A DNA stretch of 64,000 bases from Undaria pinnatifida (Eukaryota; Sar; Phaeophyceae; Laminariales; Alariaceae): contig JABAKD010000027.1 of the NCBI GenBank assembly GCA_012845835.1, positions 13,624,487 through 13,688,486 of the forward strand, in the 5' to 3' direction. The translations under genes and the position numbers were made by a program. Under the pieces are notes generated by a model. It had not been told where the DNA came from. It saw nothing but the letters and a program-made list of their open reading frames with translations, and did not search any database. This document shows positions 12,070 to 24,400 of this stretch, one piece after another. How positions within the stretch are numbered: the stretch's first letter is position 1; each line of letters starts with the position of its first letter.

Positions 12070-12590
12070 CGCAATGCCACTTTCCCCGCCCCCTGTTGTA
12101 GAGCGGATGCTGCAATGCGGTCACTGAAGCTAGACTCCTGCCTCTCGTCCATTCAAGTGCGCAGAATAGAAAATGCGCGTTACATGAACGCGGAGGATGG
12201 CTGAATCAGCGCGATGTCCTTTGCAACAGCATACCAACGCGGCATTGTCCTTCCGGAATTGCCACAGATCGTATCCGGCGTCAGCGTTACAAGCAAGATG
12301 TGGTACTCGTCCTTCTCTCCCACAAGTGTCTCAATAACATCTGCGTCAACTAACGGAAATCTGTCGAGGAGTTCAATATCCTCGGTGGACAACTCGTGTT
12401 GCTTCACGTAGGTGAAGTTCAGGAGCCGTGCTGCTTGGTAAATGTCAACAGCTTCATGCGTTTCGGCTTCAGGGGGATCCCCAATCCTTTGCCACGCGTA
12501 CAGTTGGACGGCCTCCATGTCCTTGGGCAGCTGTTCCTCTAGCTGGGCTTTCAGACCTCGTCGAGTTGTGGCTCATCGTCCGAGCTTGAC
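12070..12590 (-). pseudogene. hAT-family transposase C-terminal relic
   Basis: Reading the minus strand, the segment contains EEQLPKDMEAVQLYAWQRIG, a frame through HEAVDIYQAARLLNFTYVK, and MPRWYAVAKDIALIQPSSA. After a stop it resumes as AFSIL and MDERQESSFSDRIAA. The pattern W-x(6-8)-vxLIQPSSAxxERxFSxL-x-DxRQxxxxSDxIxA is the dimerisation region at the C-terminus of hAT transposases. The ERV residues are replaced by a stop region, and no N-terminal or DDE part is visible, so this is a fragment. Confidence 0.6.
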
Positions 12591-13924
12591 GAGCTGCTGC
12601 CAAGGCTGTCGTCAGAGGTAGAGCTAGAGCGCGCGCACTCCTCAGAACGGACCCTCGTGCTTGCCATCGTTGCAAGATCGCAAGATCGGAAGATAGGCTG
12701 CGTCACTTGCGATCTCCGCTTTCTTTGTGCTCGCGTGGGCGCGTGGGCGCGCGCGCGCGTGTGTGTGCGTGTTTATGTGTCCTTATGTAGGACCATCCAA
12801 TATCGCGATAAACAGAGCCGACAATAAATAGGTGTAATTAAGTCTCGTGAATTTGTATTACTAGAAACGGCCCTTATTACCGTGCGGCTACCCATTCGTC
12901 GTCTCCACCGGGCTGTCAGACAACCAGACGCACATGTACACCCGAAATGAGGACGGGCATAACCACACCTTATGCTCGATTTCCCTTGTTGTGATCTCAC
13001 ATAAGCTATTTGGCATGTTGGCCATGCTCGGTCGGACATGAGCTTTTCCATAAAAATAAAAAGCTCAAAAAGCCAATATGAGCTAAAATTTATGCTAGCT
13101 TATTGGGTAAGGAACGACTCATATTTTGCAATTTTTGGCTCCTCTTTTCTTCAAGAAATGGAGCAAGGCGAGATTATCTACAGTACAAGGAAACGTGAAA
13201 TGCATGGAGTACATAATAATATGATGCGACGGGACGGTGTATATGTGTATATCACACCCGCGACGGTAGGATAAGCGCAATTGCGTCCCTCAGTCTATGT
13301 ATGACACGGTTCTGACTGATGGCGTGGGTATGACACTTGACGCTCAAAGAGCTTGAATCGAAGTGGGTTTGGGCCCTCATCAACTCTATCTAGTATCGCT
13401 TTGCAGACGGCACGTACTACTGCACCATGGGTATTATTGATTTCTGTTGGCTGTTCGCAAGGTTTCTGGTTCACGAAATTTGGCCAGTATCTTCGGTACA
13501 TGGTTCTGTGCGTACATCGCTCGTTCCGACCCACTAATAACCCTTGATGTTCCTGCCGGGATCATTATCCAAACAACCTCGAGCAATGTGGAATCATTAA
13601 AGCCTACCGCATCTTTGTTATACCTTCCATTGGAGTTGCAGGATCTTGAAAACTCACTTGCCATCCATACTTCCAACAGAACAGTAATACAAGGGAAAAA
13701 AACGATTGAAGTTACGTATTCTAATGATATTTTTTCACTGTGAAAAATTCATGAATATATATTTGTTTTGGCTGTTCGCAAGGTTTCTGGTTCACGAAAT
13801 TGACCTGTATTTTCGGTACGTCGTTCTGTGCGTACATCGCTCGCTCCGACCCTCGCAAGCCTTTGGTTTCGAAGGCATGACTACTGCCCACTGCTGATGC
13901 TGATTATTACGAGAAATTATGATG

Positions 13925-14110
13925 CACTAGCCACAGCCGTGAGATCGAAGATTTCGTCGAAACTCATGTTTGCAAAGTGTGTGATACTACGATGATAGCG
14001 CGTGTTACTAGGTGTAACTTCATTAACGACGTTAGTCGGCGTCTCCCCTTGAAACTAGCTTGTACCAGGGTAAGGTTAGTCAATCTGTGCCGAAAAAATT
14101 GTAACCCGTT
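13925..14110 (+). repeat. Interspersed repeat family A, diverged copy
   Basis: CAGCCGTGAGATCGAAGATT, then CGGCGTCTCCCCTTGAAAC and GTAACCCGTTTTTG match the family. The homologous place in the second LPMO copy (44735-44930) also has it, so it predates the duplication. Confidence 0.65.
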
Positions 14111-15260
14111 TTTGTTTTTGTGTTCCACAAAATAGCATGTATGTAGAAATATTTTCAAGTCTTCAATTTTGTTTTGTATAATATTTCAAGTTTGTCCGCA
14201 TCAGCTGGTGGTCCGCACCGGCGAGAAAATAAACTGCATCGGCCCCCCCGCAAACTTACGTCTGTTCACCGCTTGCCCGGGTTCCGGATTCGATCCCCCT
14301 TTGTATCGATGTACGCCGCTTGTCCGGGTTCCCGCAGAGAGACCAGTTTCAGCCCTCACTGCTACGACTCGTACGTGCCGATTGTTACCCCCTCCCTCAG
14401 TCATAGATATCCATTAATATTCATTGCTGTCGTGAGTTAGTTCCCGATGCACTGAAATGGGTAGGTTCCGATGTGTTATAATAAGGTTTTTACTCCGTTC
14501 CCACTACTACCGTCCAAGCTGATAACACCTTGTTCCAGGTATCACGAGGACAGACGTTACACCGCGGTGGAGAGGGGATATCGCATCAAAGAGTAAACAA
14601 AACCGGATACATCGCTCGCCCCGTTTCGATGAGGCGGGACTTGGACAGCTTCAACTACTACTGCCCCCACTGATAGTTGCCAAAGATCGCCCTGCGTTAC
14701 ACATAATAATAGCGTATCAGTCGGACGTCTAAGTTTACTCAGGTCTCGGATCGGAATGACTGAAAATATCGATGATAAACAGAACTGCATGATCGTTTTG
14801 TCTAGAGTTTATATTTAGACTATTATTTACATTTCACTGCGCTGTGAAAATTTCTCGCAGGAAAAACGAAAAACATCACCCAACTTACCCCCCCCTGCTA
14901 CCAGTCGTGCTGCTTTATCATCGTCTGACCTCGGGTGTAAGGGAGGACATTGTCCTGAACTGCTGCTGCTGCTGCTGTAGCATTCAATTAGGATCCAATT
15001 AATTGTTTTCGGCATCAATTAATCTTACATAAATTTAGCTATGCACATCTCTCCCTCCGGTTGCCCCCCTGACACCAGTCGCGTTGCTTTTCACCGGGTG
15101 CTCGCCAGTGGCTACCTTTGGTCGACCTTCAAAGTAACAGACTATAACTGCCCCTAGATACAAGAGACCCCCCTCCGGCCAAACCCTGCATATCACGTGT
15201 AGGTTTTCAACCACTATCGAACAACACCGACGTCTTTCTCGCCCCGGTTCTCGCGCACAG

Positions 15261-15489
15261 GGATTTCCCAGACATCAACTACTGCCCCCACTGCTACCAG
15301 TCGCGGGGGCCAGCGGCGGTGCGTGAGCGCGGGGAAGCGAACACGCCGGCGGATGTCCTGGCGAAGTACGGGGATGGCGATTGGCCGCTTCGCGCTGCTT
15401 ACAATTTGGGAGAGGTGGCCAGCAACGGCAACTACCTCGAGGATCCAGAGATTTCAGTGCGTCACGGAATATGTGGCGACCCAGAACAG
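15261..15489 (+). CDS. LPMO gene exon 2: N-terminal catalytic segment
   Basis: Acceptor CGCACAG, donor CAG|GTACCA. It enters in phase 2 and leaves in phase 0, giving DFPDINYCPHCYQSRG, then a charged stretch and RHGICGDPEQ. Protist AA15-like LPMOs have the same YCPHC and HGxCGDP blocks a short way after His1. A later acceptor (TTTCCCAG, exon from 15272) is also possible but does not match the phase of the candidate first exon at 40222. Confidence 0.75.
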
Positions 15490-18400
15490 GTACCAAGAAC
15501 GGTCAGACAAACACATGCTAGCAAGGGGGTGCATCTCGATGTTCTTGAGGCGCTCTATAGCCCCCCCAAAGCCTGACTTGCGATCGAGATGTATGCCTCA
15601 TCCGATAAACGATCCCACATAGTACCAAACACGTTGTAATTCACGAAGATGGCGTCCTAATAACGGTGAAGCAGGCTAGGTAGGGTAGAGGTGAGTCATC
15701 GTGTTTCTGGGTTTCCTCACGTTGCGGAGCTCTGTATCATACCTCTCTGTAAAAACGGATTTTTTCTCCTCACGTTGAGGAGCTCTGTATTATTAGACTA
15801 TAATTTATACTTCTCCGTAAAAAAGGATTTTTGAGAAAACATGTGTTCTGGCCGATTAAAAATCCAATGGCCTACTTATTGTTTACAGCGAAACGCATCG
15901 CAAAACAAGAATGAAACTGCGGCGATTTATTTGGGGTCAAGGCGCCAGGTCGTCCAGTAAACGTTTCCGCCAACGTGTGCTCTACCTAAATACCGGGCCG
16001 TAACACGCTTCTGGTATTGGATAGAATTTCGGCATTAATCGATGCATACTTCAAGGTATGGGGCTTTCATCGGGTTGCACGTTCGTGTTGACTGTCCTCT
16101 TTCGGGTTCGTTGTTACCCTCGGAAGTCGATTGGCAGGAGGGCTGTAGGACGCGCCCAAACACACCCATGAAATCCTACTTGAGGGCAGGAGGGTATTGC
16201 AGAACATGTGTGGCGACCCAGAACAGGCGGCACGGAAGGGTATGGCATGGTACGTATTTTTCGGGTTGTATATACTCTGGGGTACCCGCGGGTACTTTAT
16301 CGAGTGTGGCCGAAGCAATCAGGCTTGGCACCTGGGGTGAGACCTCAGGAGTTTATACGAGTATGTCTGATGATTCGCACCCTTGAGAGCTACTTAGCGG
16401 TAGGAGCGTATAGAGCGTATAGCAGATACAATCGGCAGAAATATTAATGTATCACGAATTCATTTCGGTGCGGGGCATTGGAATCCGTCAAGGTGAAGTT
16501 ATCGGTAGGCCGACCAATTGAATCCTGTAAATATGTACAGGCATGAGAAAGGCTATCGACGTCGTTTGAAGACTACGCCATCGATTGTTCTCGTTTTTTG
16601 ACGCTCACCACTCTTCCCTCCCCATATGAAAAGAACGCACGCTACTGATAGAAAACAGTGTGTTATCAATAACATGCTGTGATAGGACTTATTTTAACGA
16701 CATGTGCCTCGAGCAAACGCTTGTTGTTCAAACTGTCGCCGCTCATCATATTTGTGTGCTCGCCACCGGCCCGATACAGGCTCGGGTCGGGGGTGTCTGA
16801 TATCCTGAGCTTCTCGCATTTTCGGGGTTTGAAATCGAGGTCTCCCCGTGTTCATGTGTCTTACTCTGCGATTGTGGTTGGTTGCAGACGGCAGCGGAGG
16901 GAACGAACACGTTCGGGAAGGCGACCAGCACCTACCCGGTGCTCGGAACGTTTGAAGAGGGGTCCATCATTGAGATGAAAGTTGTCGTCTCCACCTACCA
17001 CTGGGTGAGTAGATCAAACAGAGAGCACGACGAAACCAAAAGGTCATACTAATATAGCGACAAAGCAGTGGAACAAGAGTTGTTTTGTCTGATTTTATGA
17101 AGTACTGCTGTGTGAGTAGACCTTAATGAGGTGTCGACCAGACAAGCTGGGGCCGTACTGGAGTATCGACGGAAGCAGCGACACTAGGCGACACGCCTGG
17201 CCTTAACAACCTTAGGATAAGTAGACCGTGCTGAGAAAGCGACGAAAACAATCATGTATCTGGTCTCATCAGTCATCTAAGATTGGATGAGTAAAGTTAA
17301 CCGAGAGGCCATTGGTTCGGATCTTCTCGATCACTTGGTGAGTAGACTGCAATGAAATAGCGACCACACAAATTGTGTGTCTAATTCTCTAATTGTAAAC
17401 CGTCGAAGACCGAAGACGGGGCGAGTAGATCGCGACGTGTACATTCCACCTCCGGTACCAGGCATAATCAACTACTGCCAAACTGCCAAACGTCTAAGAG
17501 TGAGCGAGTAGACCGAACTTTGAGATTATAGCGATCAAACGAATGATATGTCTGATCTTGTCAACCACTGAGTGAATAGACCGCACTGGGATAGTAACGA
17601 ACAAGGTGTTAATCTTGGTATTATCAAGGGCCTGGAAGTGGTGCGCGCATACAAGAAGAGTCTGGCAGGGGTCCTCCAGGGGCGACTTAAAAGTGTGACG
17701 TATCTGGGTGACCAATCAATCAATAAATCAATCAACGAATCCATCAATCGCCAAACCGAACCAAGCATCCACCATAAACCACCCAGCCCCCGCACCCAAC
17801 AAATTAACCAATGAACCATATACCCTCTGATCGATCAACCCCTGTTCTTTTGGGCCCGAAATCAAAACCAGGGTCATCTGGAGTACTTCATCTGCGACAG
17901 CAAAGACCTCGAGGACGGCACCGATAGCGCCGTCACCCAAGAATGCTTCAACAAGCACCCGCTCAGTCGCGCCGCAGACGATGCGGATGCAAGCCCCATT
18001 GACCCGAACCACCCGGGGCGCTATTTCCTGGATCCCCCTTGCCGCGCAACGGAGACAGATCAGACCAAGACGGACGGAGCAAATGCCGGCTACGTGGCGA
18101 CCGGTCGGTTTCAGCTACCCGATGGGTTGAGCTGCACACACTGCACCATTCAGATGATTTACTGTGAGTTTTTTTTTCCTTTCTAAATTTCTGCGCCTGT
18201 GCTGCGATCAGGATACAGTCTTACAACATGTTCGTTCAGTCAGGTAAAACCTTTTCTGTCTTACGGAGCCAGGGACCCTCCGATTTAGGCACACTACCCA
18301 AAGTCAAGTGTGATTCCGTGTTCGTTTTACCCGGCGTTCGTTTTACAATATTTTACGTTGTGTATATATACCTAGGCCATGACATCGTTCATCGGTTCAA

Positions 18401-21400
18401 GATTTTAGTTCTTGCGAGCTTTTGGGTGGGGCATGTGATAACAGTCCTCAAGTGAGAACACGACGTGCCAGAATCCTCCCACGTCAGGGGGTAAGCGGAA
18501 CTTTCTGAAAGGTTCAAATATGGAGAACTTGTGCACGCACCCGCGGGTTAGAAGGAATTCTTCCCCACCTCGATGCCAAAAAAAGGGTTTCTCCACCGCC
18601 AGAAAAGAATATCTTTGCCGCTGTGTGTGCTCAATCCATCTACTTATATCTTCGCATTTTTCCTTTCTCCTTTTCCATCCCCAGTCGTAACTCGGATTCA
18701 GGCTCACCAAGAAGGGCCTTCTTCCCCCTCCCCACTACAGCATGCACTTTCGTTTTGATCGTGACAATACCTCAGCCGTTTCTTCCCTCGTCCACTTGCG
18801 TATATGTCCTACTCTTTTGTAACACCACCAAGTAATTTTCGCTCGAAGTAAACGTGTACACAGTCCCGAAGGGGCTGATAAAACCGACCTCCCTCCATGA
18901 ATGAAAAATGCTTTATTTTGGTAATGCATTTATCGTCACACGATGTGCGGCATGGGCTTAAACTTCAACATCGGCCATTCACAAGCATTCCTATACACAG
19001 GTGAACACCGAAAGTTAAAGGCGGGAAAACAAAACTACGTTTCACAAGAATGCTAACCCCTTTTTTTGCTGTACCGGTTGGTTGATGTATTTATACCGGC
19101 ACACAGACACCGGGAACGCGTGCAGGCACCCTGGGTACGAGGAATTTAGCCCCGACTCGATTCCGGGCGAGTGTGCTCCGCTGGTGTCCGACTGGGTTCA
19201 CCTCGACCCTCCCCCTTGCGGCGAGGGCTTTCCTTACCCGGAGGAGTTCTGGAACTGTGCTGACATCTCCATCACAGCGGGTGAGCAGCAGCGTCGAAGG
19301 CTCCAACGGAAGGGGGCGTGCAGTGGTTATGATGTCGACATGCTGCCAACACTAGTTACCGCATGGGTGCACCGTCTTTTTCTGAGGACGCTTCTCACCC
19401 GAGGAGGGCTGTATTACCTCACCCCAAAAACTGTTTTTTTATCAAACTGAACAGGCAACCCCGACGAACAATTATATGGTCTGGGATGGTCTAGGTTCAC
19501 TGTATGTATAGTGCAACCGACGATTGGTTTGTATTTCCTCGGTGAAGGGGCCCGATCGGTCCGAATCGGCTTCGTCAAAAAGCGCTAAGCCTATCGTACG
19601 TAAAACGCGTCAGCCGTGGTAAGAGCTCTACTATGTATAGCAGTGTCATTTCGTTTGCTGGCGCTGTTCGCGGCCGGCCGACGCTGACTTGTCGCTCCCA
19701 ATGTCCCCTTTTCAGGCGCGGTCAACGCCTGCCTCGACAGCTCGAACGAAGACTACAGATGCTCAGGGAGATCAGTGTGAGTTTACTCAAGAAACAGCGG
19801 GAAATGTGGCATTAGTATTTGTTGGTGTTGGTGTTGGTGTTGGTGTTGTTGGTGTTGGTGTTGTCGGTGCTGGTGCTGGTGTTGGTGCTGGTGCTTTGGT
19901 GTTGGTGCTTTGGTGTTTTGGCGTTTTGGTGTTGTCTTTTGTTGAGGGTGTTTTTTTATGTTTTCGGTTGGTGTTGTTATTGTCGTTGATCTTGGTGTAG
20001 ATACTGGTTTGATTGGGATTTCGCGATGTTCTTTGTTGTCGTAAACGCTCAGGGAAAACAGTTTTGAGTACAGCAGTAGAGCAACAACGCCGGGAAGGCC
20101 GCATCTATCTGTCTTCGAGGACAGATGGTGTCTGGCTGACACGTCCTCAGATAAGGAGCCCCGTCAGCCACGAACATTTTGTCCATTAAGTCGCGCCCCT
20201 GACGTAGCAGGCGTCGCTCTCTCTCTCTTGCTTTGCGCATCCCCTCTGGTTTGTGCTACACCTGGGTACATCCGGTTCCTCGTGGTAGAATGTTCGATCG
20301 AATACGCGCTCAAATCTGTATCTAGACTATTATACCGTTTGCCTCGACAGCGGAAAAATGGTAAAAATATCTTGAACTAATAATACGGATTTTTTTTGCT
20401 GCTGTTGGATATCGGTGAATCTGCAAAATATTTGCGGCAAGACGAGATCGTCGAGCATCATTATTAGAAACATCCGGGAATGGTGTTTGCGGGGGTACGG
20501 GAGTATACTCGTGCATTATGGTACTGCCACAAGTGACAGCGTCCTATGTGCCTTATCTCTGTAAGTCTCCTGTGGGGAGAGCCCCCGGCATCTTCACATA
20601 TATTCTATTGGAACGTATCACGTCTGTATCACGTCTGCGGAGGGCGCCTTTTGGCTCAATCAAGGTAACCCCCCACCCTAATTCAACTTGTGCGCCCGCT
20701 CTTGCGCTCCTGTGCGTCCGTGTCATACAATACAGCAATCTCAACAATTGTGACTTGACAGACAGCGATGTCGACGACCTAAGGACGTGCTTCGAGGCTG
20801 CCGAAGACGTGGGCAAGATCAAGAAAATGTAAGGCCTGCGTCCCGAGTTATGATCTAATACCTCCCGTGTACACAAGGTTCAGCCATCCCTATCATTTTG
20901 ACCTGTCCCCATAGAAAACTATGTATATCCTCCCATGTGATGAGTGTTTCGCCTCTGCGTTAGTCCCTTCTACGTTATCAAGGGAACCTATCATCCGTCA
21001 TAATCTCGAAATCGCTCCCGCGACACCCCCCCCTACGCGCGCATGACTCCGGCGGCAGTTTCATGCGCAACAACGACATCACCTGGTTGCCGGAGGACTT
21101 GCTGAGTGGGATGGATAAGCTCGTCAAGCTGTGAGTGGACCGGAGCAATACATTGTAGGAGGCAGCTTTATTATATCTCAGGCTTTTCCCTTTGAGGAGC
21201 TTTATTATGTGTACTCCACCCAGGTCCGGCGCTCTATTCACTTGACACAATAATCGAGTTCGAGCAAACGTTTCAAGCTAAGCCCGATACACAATCCCAC
21301 GGGCCACGTATTGCTATATATAGGTATCTCACGAGCATTATTCCGAGTGTGTGCGTTTTCCTCATGTTCCCTCCGGAATGCTGGAAAGCCTGTGGACCAC

Positions 21401-24400
21401 AGAAAAAATTAACGAAAAAAACATCAACGGCCGACCACCATCTACCAACGCACACAAGCTGGCCACGGACCACAGACGACAGTTGCTAAAATGTCCTGCT
21501 GTGTGCAAGTTCCAAGCGACAGCTAATACACCAGGTATATAACTACCCTCTGGTAATAGTTTTTCGCTTGCCGTCGGAAAAATGTGCACAGCGAGCGTGA
21601 GCTTCAGCGTCAGTTCTAAATCACAAAATGTTGCCAGAAGGTAGAAATAACATTACGGGTAGTCTTTTCTTTTCACAATACCGGTATACGTTACTAGGTA
21701 CCGGTATTATCATTGCCCTCCGACAAGGTAGCGTAGATGCCATTACAATGTATACAAAGTCATTCTGTTAACCAGCTGTACCTCGCACTATCTCTCCGAG
21801 GGCTCTCTGGCAGCCATTTCTCAGTTCCCCTTCCCCGCATCGTCTTATGTCTATCAATAGCTATTAATATTATCCACATCGTTTGGGCTGAAAAGTGCAA
21901 CCAACTCGTCGGCGGGGTGCAAAGGCGAACGATGTGGTTGGTGGTATACACAACCAGCATGATGGGGGTCTACCGCTGTTTGTGTACCTGGTGTGGTGCT
22001 TCTCTGGGGGTACGTGAAAGGGTCACAGCCACGCACAGGAGCACGTCATGTGGCAGTCATGAAGAATGCGTGCTGGTACTGCACAAAAATCAAAATTGTA
22101 GACTACTGTGGCAACAATCTCGATAGGTTTGCTTTTGAACCCTATTAATATCATAAATAGCTCAGTCAGTATTTGGTTTCTTTGGTTTCCTATTTTCTCA
22201 GCGGGATGCAGCGCGCCCCCCGTGAGAGCACGATGGTGAATTTTAAATGGTTTTGAACAGTTGTGTTGTTACAAGTTTGTTGTGGATTTGCCCCACGCAA
22301 CCACATCGCTGTTCGGTCCGCACCAACCTCCTCAATCAAGTGTTCTCTAAACGGTGTGACCCTACAGGAACCTTCGGGGCAACTGTGACCTGGAGTGCCT
22401 CCCGACCCTGCCCAGGTAAGCGAGCGCTTCCACCCGTTGTCGGTCGTCACAAATCATTTGCTCCTGCTGATGACACATTTTGTATGTAAAGCTTGCAAAG
22501 ATGATTTTCGACAAAATCTTCGATCTCACAGACAGCTATTAATAGCTGCTGGAGTGTATTTTTGTTTCTATAATGCAGTTTGTACACACCATGGTAGATG
22601 CTACGGTATAGAGGTGCACCAACTATTTGTTTATTTTCCGAGGCTCCTAACCGCTTGGGGAGGCCTATACCATTAATACTATACCTCGCTCAAAAACTGA
22701 TTTGGAGAAAACTGAACAGGGCAACGGGTTCCGATGAACAAGCCCATGGTCGACGCCTACTACATGAACAAAAAAATGTATATTACAAAACTGGAACGAG
22801 ATTACGGCCGATTTTTTGCTCTTCGGGAGTCACCGTCATTCAGAAAATATTTTCAGCGAAAAGTGCCATCGTCTAGACTATACGTCAATCATACTGGTTG
22901 CAGAATTAATACGCGCCTGCTTAGTTAGCCCCATTAGACTATATAGTGTTCTGGTTTCATGGAATGTTTGAGGTCGACCAGAGGATTCGAATGGTACGGT
23001 ACCCTTAGGAAGCCCGACCGGTATCACATTTGGGAGAGAGACGGCGTATTCGAAGGCGAGATACATCGGAGGTTGCAGAAGGCTGCGCTGAGTGTATTTG
23101 GCCAAGGAAGGGGAGAATCTCTCCCCTACGACGCAGAAAACGACAATGGCAATGCAGGTCGAAAGATAACGAATGCGATAGAGCGCCAGCAGCACCCGTA
23201 AACTCCACGAACAAGCTGCAACCAGCGGCGTTTCGACATGTGCGCCTTTACACCGAAGTTGCCAGACAGGCCAAATATAGGGTGCGGTGTTGCGTAGGCC
23301 TGTACTGCTGTGAAACACGTGCTTGCCGCCCCAAGTAACACAACATGCAGCACAGCTTCTTTTTGGCCTTACTTGGCGCATGCATGCAGATATATACCGT
23401 AGCTGTTCAAGGTTTCAATTCGTCTTGGGTGCAAGAAAGGGCGGACAGAGTAGGAGAGCCTGCTCTAGCTTTGTCGGTAAAGTAGCCGCAAATTCCATGC
23501 CCAATACACTACCGCTGAATTTTTCCCCGAGTCCTAAGCACACTTTTAATACCATGGTACTGTACCCACTTGTTTAGAAACAACAACGTAGTGGAAGCAA
23601 ACGTGATGTATTGCAGTGGTCAGAGGGTTACTGTGAATATTACTATGTCCTTGGAACGGTCCATCCATATCGTTACGCCCGTTTTCCAGAGATGAGATGA
23701 ATGGCACGGCACATACCTGGCGCCAAATCACTGCTGCGCGCCTCAATGACCACCGCTGTTGTCGTGGTTTCATTTTATTGTAGGGACGACACGGACGTGG
23801 TCCTTGATGACTGCAACTCAGCGGCCATCGACACGCTGTGCGGTAAGCCCTCAAGCCGCAAAGGGCTTCCTTTACCCCAAGTCGTCGGGATGCCATCATT
23901 TTTGTATTGCAATGTGAATGCTTTGTATTGCTTTGTAGGCCGTGGATTTTGTAATCGGGTTGCATTCCCAGATTACTCTTATTTTTCTTTTTGTGAGGTA
24001 TGTAGTCTAGTCTAGGACTGTGCATGTATTTTTGCATGTGTGTTAAACCCGGTCACTTCCGTTGATCTTGTCGGTGGTGGTCGCTGCGCTGCTAAGTGTG
24101 CGTACATGGCAGAACACATGTACTCGGGCCTTGTATAGGTATGTGGACGTTGTCATAATATTACCGGGTGTCGTGGTATCGAGCCCGCTTTCGTGCGCCT
24201 TGCATGGTATGGGATAGTACGCGTTGTGTCTTGTAGTATCAAAACTCAATCCCCACTCATTTCAAACAGTTTGTTTAAAAAATACGTGGGCGCAGTTCTA
24301 GAGGCCGTAGAGGCATAAATCAGCTCTTGGTTTTGGCCGCCTTACACTCAAAACGATTATGCCATGTATGTGGCGCGTCCTACATACACCAGTTTGAGCA

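Noticed and set aside
13038-13540. Possible first exon of the intact LPMO near 13.4 kb (DGTYYCTMG)
   Set aside because: The matching stretch in the other copy reads LWVWGFTKQYHFADGAHYCTMG, but the intact copy has an in-frame TAG and no HG start or signal peptide.
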